Source: Numida meleagris (Eukaryota; Chordata; Aves; Galliformes; Numididae). From it: a stretch of DNA of 64,000 nucleotides. Shown in pieces: positions 14,877 through 27,690 of this stretch. The notes below the pieces were generated by a model. That model did no database searches. It was not told the DNA's origin and was given only the letters and a program-made list of their open reading frames with translations. Numbering within the stretch: position 1 is the stretch's first letter; each line of letters starts with the position of its first letter. Made by a program: the position numbers and the translations under genes. The stretch lies in NCBI RefSeq assembly GCF_002078875.1, contig NC_034415.1:26939083-27003082 (forward strand), in the 5' to 3' direction.

Positions 14877-14918
14877 TGAGAGTGTGTGAGTGTGTGCGTT
14901 TGTGCGTGTGTTTTTTTT
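14877..14918. repeat. Degenerate (TG)n followed by T tract
   Basis: GTGAGAGTGTGTGAGTGTGT followed by GCGTTTGTGCGTGTG and nine T. It is a simple repeat with no other content. Confidence 0.7.
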
Positions 14919-17741
14919 TAAAGGATTTTTTTAAATCCTTGTGCTTTAACTCCTTCATGCCTGGCAGACAAGCCCTCTCTCCCCCAGCCCCAGCTCTGCC
15001 CTGCAGACCTGAAGGACCTGCATTAAATCCCTGCTGCCGAGACAAGCATCAGCTCGCTCTCCTTCACCTTCCTCTTATGCCACTGCTTGCCCAAGTGGCT
15101 CTCTCACTTACAGAACGTGGCCAAGATGGCCATAAGTGCCAACCTGGCCAGTGATGTGCTGGGGCTAGACGGTCCCATACCTGCCTATAAGCACACCTTT
15201 TTGGAAAGAAACACAAAGAGAAGGGAGCCATACTGAGCACTGTGCTGGGACAATGGTCACTGCTGGAGGCTCTGCTGGGCTCTGGCTTCGAACCTCCCGC
15301 TGTGCCTATTGCCACCACGTCCTTGGGACTTTACCTTGCTCCTTATCTGCCCTGTGCTCATGCACATCCCCTGCTTCAGTGCTAGCTTGGAGGAAGAGCA
15401 GAAGACACAAGGCTTCATTTGTTCATGTTCATCATCAGAGGATGCCCTGAAGCACTGCTCTGGCCAACCATTAGGGGGGTTGTGACCAGGGAGCAACTGC
15501 TGGCTTTGTGACCATCTGATACTATGAATAATTTCAACAAAGAAAAAAAAATGCACCAAATATTTCCCAAAGCAAGATGGACAAAAGAAAGGGAGGACAA
15601 AGAGCTCCCCGTCACCTCCAGTTGGCGGGATACAAAAGGAGAGAGGAGCCCATGTGACCACAGAGATCGTTAGGAAAGAGAACTTCTCAGCAACTTTATG
15701 AACTAACTTTATAAGCCACAGAGCCAGTTAAAACGGCTGCAGCATCCTTTCAGCAAATGTAGATATACTGATTTAAACCAGCTGCCAATCTTTGGCCCAT
15801 AACGCAACACAAGAAGTAACCCCTTCCCAGCAAGCAACGAATTGGTTCCATTTCATACATGTGTTCAGGGAGGAGAAAAGATCATAAAAAAGAACTGCAA
15901 ATGGAAACTTACAAGCAGAACTGCTTTTCTCTTGCCTTTTTTTTAAAAAAAATAAAGTATATGCATTTTGACTCGTTCTTTTCCACAGAAAACTTGAGGA
16001 GAATGTCTGCCCAATAGTCGCAGTTTAGAGAGGTCTTTACCTCCCGGCGTAAAGATGGATGGGCAGTTCTCCTGCAAAAGTGATGGCATGGCTTGTATAA
16101 AATTTAGTCTCAGAGAGCAAGAGAGATGAAAATCTAGCCCCAGGTAGCACTGCAGCACTCGCCATGCCGTCAGGCAACTTGTGACCCTTAATGTACAATT
16201 AGAAGGATATAATGTAAACTAGCGGAGAAGCGCAGTGGATCTGATCCTGCAGTCCTTCCCAAGTGGCTTTAAATTGAGATTAACCCAATGAAAACTAGTG
16301 AAAAGTACAAAAATCAAAGCAGGATGAAAACATTCAGACCTTTTGAGTGATGCTGGGTCAGCCCCGGCATCTCTCTGCTCTCACGCAGAGGCAGAAGGCG
16401 CCATTAAACAACATTTATGTCTCCGTGTCCAAAAAGCAGAGCTTTCCTGCTCCATACTTGGCTGCAGCAGCTGCCCTGCGGCCCCTGCACAGCTGGACCA
16501 GTGCGAGGAAACCACATCTCTTCTCTGCCTCTCCTAGGGTCCTTCCCCCTCCCGTGCCCCCCTCCTTGTACGGTGTGTGGGGAGGGGTGGGGGGCACAGA
16601 TACTGGCTCACTCTTTTCAATTTTTCCTTTCACCACAATTTAAATGGACATTTTTTTCCCCCTGTATCCAAGCGGGTCATCATTTAGAGGCTGTGATTTA
16701 TGTAATGGTGGTTTTAACCCCACTTAGAAATAGGCTGCTTTCATGATTTATTGATTCCTTCTTCCCCTTGTTAATTTGACTCATTTCTTAGGAAATTATT
16801 CATAGTTAATCATGGTAAGAATAAAATTAGTTATAGTGCCCACTTTGCTGCAAAGGGAGCGTAAATAACTTTTAAAACAAATCCGAAAGAAAAACAGGTT
16901 AAAGCAAAAAAAAAAAAAAAAAAAAGAAGAAGGAAAAAGAAACAGGCAAAGCTAGGAGAATATATATAAAGTGATAATGATCCGAAGGGGGCATTAAATG
17001 AAGCCTCTCCACTGTTTCGGGGTAGAGTAAAGCACGAATTGACATTCCATGGGAGCACGGCTTTTACAGCAGGCTCTCGTCAATTGAATTTGCCATATCT
17101 TCTGGGAAACGCACCATTTGGAAGATAAAATCTCCCACCACTCCACCACCACCGCCACCATTCAGAAGATTAAAAAACCCCGCCAACTCTGTTGTGTGCC
17201 TTTTGTGCCCACTAGAGGAATGTAAAACCATTATATTTAAGTATCATAATGGCCAACATATGCTTTTTCTTAGAAATGACACCACCATCTGGATTAAGTT
17301 CTCCTGATCATTTCAGACAATGTTACGATTATTATTTTTTTCCCTTCAGGACAAAGAACTGCCCAGAAACCAACCACAGTCGCAGATGGGGAATTTTTGC
17401 TTTTTCCTTTTCCACCGCCAGCAACCTTGAGGAGTGCAGTGAACTCTTTATACAAACCTACAGCATTTGATTTCACTTGCTAATCGATCACGAAAGCCTA
17501 CCTGGATGCACCCCAACCCTCAGCTTGCAAGACTCCCATTGCCTTTGGCTGTATAACTTCACTATTGCAGTTAATAAAGTATGTAATTACTGTAATGATA
17601 AAATTACGCCGTGTTCCTGTTTGCAGCGGTCTCTTGCACAACCACACTGGCCATTAAATACTGCACGGGAAATACAAGCTTAACCCTTAGCTTACAGAGG
17701 GCTTTTGAGAACACCAGTGTGCCAAGGGGTGGTCTGCTCAC

Positions 17742-18006
17742 CTGAGTGGCTCCTTCCTGGCCTCATGGCTATTGTCATGGATTGAGGGGACCTTCTGGGC
17801 CACCACATCCAACCGGCTGTGTCTGGGAATGGGCACGCCGGGATAATTGATGTGCTCAATCTGACCATGCACAGGTGGCACGGAGACGGCGTACAGCAGC
17901 TTCTCGGGTTTGCTAGTGCCATCTGTTGCCACAGGAACATCTGTCGTCAAGGTCACCCTGTCACCCTCTGTTAAAGTTACAGGTTTGGCGAGTAGAACAA
18001 TGTCAC
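17742..18006 (-). CDS. FRAS1/FREM-family internal exon (start of a CSPG repeat)
   Basis: This internal exon is 265 nt long: two bases of a split codon, 87 codons, then two bases of the next. On the minus strand it follows a T-rich tract ending in TTAG and ends CTCAG before GTGAGC, so both splice sites are good. The frame contains LLAKPVTLTEGDRVTLTTDV, then KPEKLLYAVSVPPVHGQIEH, then LDVVAQKV and IHDNSHEA. An 'EG..V.L' start, a 'Y.V..PP.HG.I' core and a late 'HDNS' motif are the signature of CSPG/NG2 repeats in the FRAS1/FREM extracellular matrix proteins, which form the Fraser complex in epithelial basement membranes. The exon carries most of one repeat; its end must lie on a downstream exon at lower coordinates, which I did not find. 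The PRHSR and KVPSIHD stretches look atypical: many family repeats have an aromatic residue before the .HD motif. Family assignment is firm; the member (FREM1, FREM2, FREM3 or FRAS1) is not. Confidence 0.88.
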
Positions 18007-20194
18007 CTAAAAAAAAATTGAAATGAGTAAAAAGGAAACCAACGGGAGAGAAATGAAAAAGGGGAATATTTCTTTTTGCATCCCAGACATCAGCCTTTTG
18101 CCTCAGGGGAACAAGAAGTGGAGGGAGCAAGAGCATGGCAAGGAGAAATTAAGAAAGAATTTTGTCAAAATACCTCAGGAAGATGTTTTCATTTTACATT
18201 TTAGAGACAACCAGGACATTTACAACAGAGCTATAACATTTGTTTTTTAATATGCCCCATTGTGAGTCTCACAAAGCAAAATAACAGTTTTATCTAATCC
18301 CAGGCTGGGTGAGCTTATAGAGGAATACATGTATTTATCTGGCTGCATGATTTCTCCAAAATATTGAAGCCAGCTTTGATTTTCTGTTCGGGGAGAGAGA
18401 ATGACCCAGTTGTTTAGAAAGAACAATTATGTTAATAGATCCAAATGAGCCAATGGACAGAATGCGTTAATGAACTAAGCATTAAGCACGAACACTGTGT
18501 TTTAAGCCGATAGTGATGCTGTAACCTCAGCAACAGAGGTTCTGGCTCCATTAGATTTATTTATGAAGAGCTCCACTGCATCGCCCAAGGACCAGTGCAA
18601 TTTTCCCTTTTACAAAGGAGTAGGCACAGAAAATTAAAGCTGCTAGAAAACTGATCAACTGGTCTTCTCCAAAGAGGAGTAGAGATGATTTACCTCATCC
18701 TAACTTCTTCATCCTTTTCTATTATATCTCTCTTTGGTTTTAAAAACATCTCAAATGGAGTGGCAGCAAAGCAGCTGGTCATACGGTGCAAGAAAACTGT
18801 GCAGGGTCACCCAAGCTACAGCTTGTGCTCAGGAGACCTCAGCTTCCACTGCAGCACAACAGCCAAAGGCAGAGGCAGGGACAAACATTTTATCTGAGGA
18901 TGCTGCAAAAGCAGGAGAATAACATCAACCAGCTCCTGCTGCTGCCGGTCAACCTGCAACAACAACGCACAGCAATGGCACTTGTAGCACAGACTCCGCA
19001 GGAGCCCTTTTCTGCTTCTTGCCTTCTTGTTGCATTGCCAACTGACTTTCAGAAACAACAGGTTCCCATTAAACGTAGAAGGTTACCAGCAACATCTGAG
19101 AACTGTGGTTGTCAGAGTCTGGGGTTTTAAAGTTTATTTCTACAATAACATCTGCACTAATTTTGGTGCTTTCCACCCTGTTTAATAGTTAACCTTTGCT
19201 ATTAACTCCTTTAATACCAATTCTTCTCTGCAGCTAACATGGTAAATGAAACCCAAGAATGAGACCTGATACATTCAAGAAGTGACAAATAGCAGAGGAA
19301 ATTAGTCTAAGGACATGATAGTAATTCATAATATACTAGCCAGCTTGTCCTCATACAGAAAAGATGTTAATTGTGCTTGAGAAAAATCATCCAAAAGAAA
19401 AATTGTCAGCTCCTTCACCAGTGCAGTAAGCGTCATCAAAACTCACCAGTACAGAGAAGTTGGCACTGGACAAATAATTAATGCTGTGTTGGAAAAGTTG
19501 GGGTCTCTGACATGTTGGTTACATCTTTGAAGGAGTATAAATTTGTAGGGGACCTCAATGAACAGGGTCTTCTTGTCAGATCATTTCAATTTTCCAGGGA
19601 GGAAAGCAGAAGAGAGCACTTAAAAAGGGAAATGATGGGACAGCAGTGTAAGAAGCAGCCAGAAATGCAGGACATCAGGCTGCTGTGCATTTTGATCAAA
19701 GGTTACAGAAGTCCATGCCCAAGATAAGCAGGAACAGTGCTTTGTGTTCACTTTTTTTTTTTTTTTTAAATAGGAAATCCAAACAAATAAGATAAAGTAA
19801 GGAAGAAACAGAAACATGCAAATGCAATTAACTCAAGATCCTTTTTGCCCATGGGAAAAAACAGCCAAGTTCCAAGCTTGGGAATATTTTGATACTCGCG
19901 GTTTTCATAGTGCTGGCAGGAGACAATGACATTCACCCAGGCTGTCCCTTGTAGAAAGGCAATCTGTTCCTGCCTGCCACCCTGCTGCATTGCCCCATGA
20001 CTGATGCCCACAACCAGGAGCCCATCAGGCCTAAACACACCAAGAGCTTTACGAAACTGGGGGTCTGACCTTTGCTGCCCCATCAGATGTGCTCCTGAGA
20101 GGTGCAATGATGGGAGTCCACCCCACAACCCCTGACATGGAGAAGACTTTCCGATTACACCTCCAACACTCTCAGACATATGTTCTGATTTTTG

Positions 20195-20290
20195 GGTGGA
20201 CCTGTGCGGAGCCAGGAGTTGGACTCGATGGTCCTTATGGGTCCCCTCCAACTCTGTATATTCTATGATTCTATGATTCTCTAATTCTAT
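20195..20290 (+). mobile_element. CR1 3' end fragment with ATTCTATG repeats
   Basis: The sequence GGAGTTGGACTCGATGGTCC, then CCTCCAACTCTGTATATTCT and ATGATTCTATGATTCT is the sense CR1 3' end. Its terminal 8-bp repeat shows that the true 3' terminus is preserved. Confidence 0.9.
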
Positions 20291-23200
20291 TTTCTATTTG
20301 TTTCTTTTTCTCAGCCAGATACTCAAAATAGTGAGGGTACGTGCCGCTAAAGGGATGCAACACACAACAATAGGACACGTAGATCTGGAGCTGCTCATCT
20401 AGCAGCAATGATTGGCCTTAATATGTTCATTTCTTTTCGATGCTAGAAAAAAACTCTGTCTGATTTAAAGGAAAACCAGGCTTCCTGCTGTGGTGATGGG
20501 TGAACCCTGCACCCAGCTGCGCCCTGAGCACCCCAGCATCCCCCGCAGGCTCCTGGAGCCACTCGGGCTTTGGATTTGCTTCCTCGCACGTCGTGGGCTT
20601 GAGAGCCTGACTTGAAATATAACATTAGTGGGTTTGCGGTAAAAGCAGCAGAGAGGATAGGATGACAAGCAGGGCAGAGGGGACTGATGGAAAGCAGGTG
20701 TGGAGGAGGAAGATAGGAGGAGGAGAAAGAGGAAAACATGACTGAGTAAGTAAACGCAATGCTATTATACATATTGAAAAGAGCACCCATATATAGAGCA
20801 CCCACCTGTGCTCCCTTCTTTTGAACATTGCTTTTTTAATACACAGCAAGAGATGGGCTTTAAAACTGAGCTCCCAACCATGGCCCAGAACATGTAGCAA
20901 GGAGGGTTGCAGGGTGGATGCTCCCCAGTTGATCCAGCTTGGCACTGGTGGTACTGGGGTACTATGGAAGGGGTGGCACAGGGGGAAGTGATGTGACAGC
21001 ACATGAAGACATCGAGATGGGCTCATTTACTGGCTATAAGGGGATGTTGTATATATATCTGTACATGCACACACAAATATAGCAGAGACCAACGGTTCAT
21101 GTAGCTCAGAAGATACACAGGTGGAGAATGTTTGCTCAATTCCTGTGCTGAGTACAGCCTTCTTCCCTTCACTGCTAAAATATGGCTATAAGGGAAAATG
21201 CGTTCCTCCTCGAGAGGGGAAGGAGATGCCCAGAGAACGAACAACAGGACGGCTCTGGTGCCTGACGCTGCTCGGGGAGGTGGGGGCTGCTCCCTCCCCC
21301 ATGCATCCGCACACGCTCACACCATCCCGATTCCATGAGGCTTTGCCTAGTTTTTACTACATTTTTCCTTGATTGTACATATTATTGTCTCATTAACTGC
21401 AAAGCTTTCCAGGGCACTGAAAAGGAGAGAGCATTAAAATACACCGAAAAGTCCTGGAGCTCAATTAACACACACCAGGGGGTCCAAGAGGAGGGGAAGT
21501 GGGGGGTTCCAGCTCCAATTATAAAAGGCAAACTTATCTCTCTCTCTCCTTTTTTTTTTTTTTTGGTAATATCAGCTAATTAGACTTTGACAACCAATTA
21601 GCAGATTTTTAGCTTTGCCGAGAATCAAGCTAGCACCGAGAAAGTAGGAGGCAAGGAAACCAAACACGCAAAGCGCTCCTCTCCTACCGCTGCTTTAGGC
21701 CTGCCACTAAAACCAACGCCATCCAGAGAGGCCAGGCCCTACTCGGGATTGATGGCCACGTCCGTGCAGGTGGAAGTGGGGTGCGTGGCTCTGCAGGCAA
21801 AGCAGAGCTCGCTGGGACTCCCACTGAGCTGCAAAGCAGAGGAGCTCTCGGCGGCCTCCTCGCAAGGTGACGTTTTCACTTTTAATAACCTTCTCGCTAC
21901 TTTTTTTTTCTTTTTCCCTACCAACCATGAAGTACCCAGATGATTATTTAGGATTAATGGATTATCAAAAGTGCCAGTTGGCACGCTCCTAGTAAAAAGA
22001 AAAAAAAAATTTTAAAAAAAGTGTAACAAATGCAGCTGTTTACTAATAAATAAAGCCTCAGCTGTAACAGAAATAAATTAGATGCATTTAATTGGTCGAC
22101 TGCAAACCTCCTCTCTTTATTACAATGCTGCTTCTTGTTATTTTATGATGTCAGGGTACATGGCAGACTGACAGAGTGTTTATGAATCACAGTTTGCAGA
22201 TGGCACTCCTGGTTTTTCGGCAGTTATGAGCACAAGTAGCATGAGGACTCAATAGAGGGTTTTTGCCAGGGAGGACCCCCTGAGAATTAGCCGCCTTCAT
22301 TTCTCTGGTGCCAATCTCGCCCTGACAGCAGCACTATTTCACAAAACCTACATTCAATAAATTACACCCGCCTGGCAAGAACTTGGAAATATTTAACACT
22401 CTGAGGACACCAGTGTCTCAATTTGATTTCTATTCATTTCCAGAGGACGCGAGGCGCTGCTTGGAACAGACGTCGTTTGTGTGCACCCGCCTGTGTTTTC
22501 CCCCCCAGCTAAAGAAAAAAAAAAATAATAATGGTCTCTGCAGCCAGGAATATCTCGTCCTGCCTTCAGAATGATTTCAGGTCTCCCGAGGACAGTTTAC
22601 GGTCTCGTGCCCTGGTCCTCCCGCGCTGCCCTGACTAATGACAGCTTTGTAATCCAGTTGGGAAATAATCTCACATCACTGCACTCAGAGCTCGTGAGCT
22701 GTAAAACTTCTGGATTGAACTCCTTCTCCTGGTCACTCCAGTGAGCTGCAAGCAAATGCATGAGGGATGTGGTCATAATTGTCAACAGATTTGTAAATTT
22801 GTGTCATTAGTTATGCGCATAATGGATTTTATTCTAATGAGCTTGTTCATAAGAATGCCAGGAGGACTTGGCCCCTTTGGAGGAAATAAACTACAAACTT
22901 TGCCCATGCATTTTAAAACACGTCAATGACACATACAGAGGGAAAAATAACGTTTCCTGTACTTTCAGAGCGCTGCAGTGCTCGCTTATGTGAACCTGAA
23001 GCAATAAGCCACCACTCCTTTCCCACTGGAAGCTCCTTCCCTACCTTTGCTGGTGTTTCTCCCAGATACGCAGACACTGGCAGACAGGGGCTTGTTTTTT
23101 CCTCCCATCAAGTTAAAAAACTGGAAACCATCGCGAATCTTTGGGCTCAAGATATTAGTGTGGAAGTACTACAGCAGCCCTTGCCCATGCCCTCCTGACT

Positions 23201-24461
23201 GGAATATATTTGGGAATGCAATACTGCCCGAGCCTCAAAGCCAGGCAGAACTGCTGGTTCCTCCTCCGAGCCCCAGGGTGCGGGGGCCTCTCCACAAGGC
23301 CTGCTGCATGTGGAAGAGCAGCAAAACTAGTTGGTATCAAATCAGTTTTTACTATATCTATTACCATTAAATCTATTCTTATTCAATCCAGTTATAGCAT
23401 TAGATTTGTTCTCCTGAGACAAAGGATGAAGCTTTTAAGCTTGTCTTTGGGGAAATCTACTCCTGCTTTTCTTAGAAGCAACCTGGTTATTATTATTGAA
23501 TGCATGAGCTGAGCAAGAAAGCAGACAAGCCCATGGAAACCTGCTGGCACCTTTGCCAAAAAGATGTTCTCTGCGTGCCCAGCGGAGCCCTCTTCTCCTG
23601 CTCTCCCTCCTCTCTCTCTCTGATCCTGCTTTTCAGCCAACCACATATAAAAATCTTCGGCATGTGCCAAGTACTACAGATGGGTCCATTGTAGCACACC
23701 CTAATGTTCATAGCTGACACCCAGGTGTTACAGTTTGTACTTGCTCGCTAGCCAGACGGTGGCTTCGTGCCAAGGGGAAGGCACAAAGCACTCAGATACC
23801 ATGCTGAAAGGCTATATAAGAGAGGCTTTAAGAGAGGGACGAGCAGGTAAGAGGCAGTACAAAAGCAAGAGGAGCCTTGTCCATATTTTCTTAACTGCAG
23901 TGTATTCCAGGATGCAATGCTGTCAAAGCCTTCCGCCCCCATAAAGCTTTGATTTATTACTGGATTACATCCCAGCATTTCCTCTCCTCTGACCTTGTCC
24001 ACAAGCAGAACATCTTGTTTCAAACCTACTGCTGATCTGTGAGTTATTTCAGGCCTGGCCAGCAATATAGGCATGGGCAGAGGGAGAGCTGCTGGTTTCA
24101 GCCTCGGTTGGCATGCCTGGGCTGAGGGTCTGCAGAAAGAGCTCCTGAAATCACAGCAAAGCACTGCTTGCATGCAGCCGAGTTGACCTGAGAGCATTTC
24201 AATAGCTGGAAAGGGTTAACACCAGGATCCTATTTTCCCTTCCATTTTCCCCTCCCAGGAGCCTACTCCCCTTCCAGCCTAATTTCCTTCAGTTTAATTA
24301 ATTTTCAGTAATCACCCGTCTAGACACCATGAGCAGCAGCCTCACACCCCAGGTGACACATCAACGACGGGCAAAGGGACACAGCATGGACCAGCCCCTT
24401 GGCGAACCCTTCACCGCTGTGAGAAGGCATCGGCATCAACACCAAAAATCCGCCCTCAGCC

Positions 24462-24488
24462 TTATTATTATTATTATTATTATTATTT
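24462..24488. repeat. (TTA)n microsatellite
   Basis: About eight perfect TTA units run into a short T tract. It is a simple trinucleotide repeat in intron-like sequence. Confidence 0.9.
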
Positions 24489-25659
24489 TTTGCAGAACAA
24501 ATGGTTTTCAGGATTCAGGTGCAGGGAGCCTCTCCACCATCTGGCTGGCAGGGCTCCCCAGCTGTCTGCAGCGGGTGCGTTCAGAGCCGCACGTACGATG
24601 CTTTGGGATGCACCAAACCTGCGGCACATGTGGAGAGCAAGTGTGCAGCACCGGCTCGCTCCAGAAAGCTGGGGAGAGGCCAAGTGTGTGCTATAAGATC
24701 CTGCGTGACACAGAGGTTGTGGCCCAGGCTGGGCTCATGGAGGCTGGGCACAGCATTCTCACAGGTGCTGCTGACACCCACAGCTGCCTTGTAGCCTCAA
24801 CACACCGTTCCTCACTGCTCTGGGTGAGTGCAGGAGTTCTCAGCTCACAGAGAACAGTAGGGATCTCATGGAAGCCCATAGAAAGGGATCACTTGAGAAG
24901 TACGCAGGGTGTGTAGGACTGCAGTGCTCCAAGGACAGCGCTTGGCACTGTCCCTACAGCATGGAGGAGAGGAGGTGGATAGGACACAATGCGCTGCAAC
25001 TGCATCTTTTCCAACCCAGAACCAGCAAAAGCCCCCCACTGAAGCACCTTCTAAGGGCTGCCACCCTCACTGCTGCTTTTTGGATCTGCCCTCCCTCACA
25101 TTAATACCGATCCATTTGCATCCCAGCACTCACTGTGCCACGTAATTGGTATGAATATCTCACAGCACACAAGGTCGTCAAAGCAGAGAGATGCCAACCA
25201 TCAGCCATGGAGGCTGCTGCTACACAGGGGCTCTTGATCAATTTTTTGGTCATATTAAGAGCACGTATTTAAAAACACAGAAAATTGGACCAAGAGATAG
25301 CCAGAAAACTCTTAATATAATCTCTCTTTCAGCCAGTACAGAATGAAAAAGAATACTAATGAAGCTGTTTGACAGAAAGGACAGCTAGTTCATGCATGCA
25401 TTAGTGAGCAGCCACAGTATGCGAAAGGAAGCCATCCTCTCATTTGGCTGCAGAAAATCGCTGCTAAAATATCTCTCCCTTGGCCTGGTGTGAAGCATAG
25501 CACTGGTGTTTACCAAGCAGAGTGTGATCTTTTCACCCTTCATATTTTACCCATGCAACCTGGGCTTTCAGGTCTGTGCCACAAAGCCTCCCTCAGAGCA
25601 TCGCTTCCTTCCTCACCCAAGATGAAAGACTCCAAGGGTTTCTTGGTTGTGCACTCCAG

Positions 25660-25870
25660 TTCAACATAGTTTGGTTGAGTTGGAAGGGACCCTTAAAGGC
25701 CATCTGGGCCCACTCCCCTGCAAAAAACAGGGATGCTCACAGCTCCATCAGGTGCTCAGAGCCCCGACCAGCCTGACCATGGGTGTCTGCAGGGATGGGG
25801 CACCCATCACCCCTCTGGCCAACCAGTGCTCCACTACCCTTACAGTGTCACCTTGCTCGTGAAGGTTTGG
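25660..25870 (-). mobile_element. CR1 3' fragment
   Basis: Antisense CR1: GTTGAGTTGGAAGGGACCCT, then AAAGGCCATCTGGGCCCACT, then CAGGTGCTCAGAGCCCCGAC and blocks resembling the 3' UTR of young CR1 subfamilies. The short open frames here are CR1 UTR sequence and not genes. Confidence 0.88.
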
Positions 25871-27495
25871 GATAACACCAAACCAGGACCAGCAGCCTTC
25901 CAGACACTTGTGGCGCTGTATGGCAGCCCAGAGGAGTAAAGCTGTCCTGAGAGCAAGACCACCTGACTCCTGAAAGGTTTTGTGTGTGTTCCCAGCAAGA
26001 AAAGCAAAACAAAACAAATGAAATCCACATGACAGAGCACATTAAAGTCTATTTGGGTGTTACAAGCTAGGTTTCCTAATGCACTCAGGATGCTGAAAAA
26101 ATGGAAGTTCACTCTTACAGTCACCTCCCTCCCCTCTGGTGCTCCCCCCTTCCCCGTCACTTCAGAAGATTATGTGAGACTCATTACTTTTTATAACTCT
26201 GAACAAAAAAATATAATCATACCGGTTCTTACTAATATTATGCAATGACATAATGCCATTTGGGGAGGTGTCACACAAAGAGGCTGACTTTTACTGGCTT
26301 CTGATGGCAGGGCTCTCCACTTTACATTCTGTTTTATGTAAGCCTCCTCAGAATTTATTGCCCTCTAAGCATTTCTCAAGTTGCTTAATTATAAAAAGAA
26401 GAAGACAGCACAGTGGCTTAGTGAACCAACATAAAAGTCAGCTGAAAGGTGTCATTGCAGAGAAGGGTGGTGGAAGGAGACGTGGCAAAAAGCAGTTGTA
26501 GGAGTGAGCCTGGGGGGCCGAGCTTCCCCTGTGTGCTGCTGAGGGATGCTGTATGGCATCCGCCTCACCCTGATGTCCCATGGGTGTGCTGGGTGAGCTC
26601 CAGCTGCAGCAGGCACAGAGGCTATGGGCACCTCAGAAACCCAAGAAGGAACTCCTGCAAGGGGCCTACCTGAACATAGGAGGATGGTTTTTCCGACCTG
26701 GCACTAGAAATGGCTTTGCTCAGTGGCCTCAGCTTCCAAGAAGTTGATCCAAATCAAAACAAGGAATGGAGACACTGGTGAAAAAAAAACAAAACAGTGG
26801 CAGTCATTTCCCAGTTAGCAGCTGCACTGAGCCAGGCAAGAATTCACTGAGAATAGTGATAACAATGCTGAGTAAGGATAATTAAAATACATGCATGTGC
26901 TGCAGGAATGATTATTTAAAGATGTTATTTTGGTCTCTCTTACACCACTTGGTGCGTGGCCCATGAACATGTCCAAAAGAGGCAGATCTGGCTGAAAAAA
27001 CCAAATGCTGTTCAGTATTTTCCCTGCTACATTTTCACATCTCAGAGAAAACTGTGTAAGTGAGGGATCTGTACCTAAGATTCTGTAGTTTGCGTGACCA
27101 TCACTTGCTCAACATGACACCATGGGTCTCACTTCTCTTGGCAGCCATACAGGGCTCGTGATTTCATATGGATGAAACATTTCTGAGCAACTTCTCCCAT
27201 TTATTAAGCATGAACAGGCTCTTCTTAGCATCAAGTAGACAGAATTTTTAAAAAACATTTCAACAAATATGCTACTGTGGGACTGAGACAGAAAGCTTTG
27301 CCTCTTATAAGCATGGGATTTATCTCTTATGATGTCCTTCGGCTTCACAGCTCTGTGCAGAAGAGCACGTTCCCAGCAACATGGCCAAGAGGGAACTGGT
27401 GGAAGCGGCACTTTTCCTGCCCCTCGACAAAATGGCTCCAATAAGAGAGGCATAAACAGCATTTGAGAGATGAAGCTTGCCTCTGATGGATTAGA

Positions 27496-27690
27496 AAATC
27501 ACAGAATGGCTTGGGTTGGAAGGGGCCTCAAAGAGATCACCCAGTTCCAACCCTCTTGCTGCAGGCTGGGTTGCCAACCACTAGATCACGCAGTAGATCA
27601 GGTGCCCAGGGTCCCAACCAACCTGGCCTTGAACACCTCCAATGGCGGACTATCTACAGCCTCTCTGGGTGGCCTGTGCCAGCACCTTGA
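27496..27690 (-). mobile_element. CR1 3' fragment
   Basis: Antisense CR1: ATCACAGAATGGCTTGGGTT, then GGAAGGGGCCTCAAAGAGAT, then CTTGAACACCTCCAATGGCG and TCTCTGGGTGGCCTGTGCCA. It is a clean match to the family pattern over nearly 200 bases. Confidence 0.9.

Larger units (their letters stand above)
1..17741. other. Non-coding stretch (intron or intergenic)
   Basis: I found no convincing exon here on either strand apart from CR1 pieces and simple repeats. If the FREM-type gene continues, its next exon should lie here on the minus strand, beginning with one base of a split codon and finishing the CSPG repeat begun at 17742-18006. A possible donor (TTCAG/GTAACT at about 6924) follows an open stretch reading RVVYVSTSSDASQIPVLKGL, but it is not CSPG-like. 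AT-rich, repeat-free stretches at about 11760-11900 and 14340-14640 resemble conserved non-coding elements. Confidence 0.6.

Noticed and set aside
25576..26160. Several overlapping ORFs on both strands
   Set aside because: They are read through the 3' UTR of a CR1 element and its flanks.
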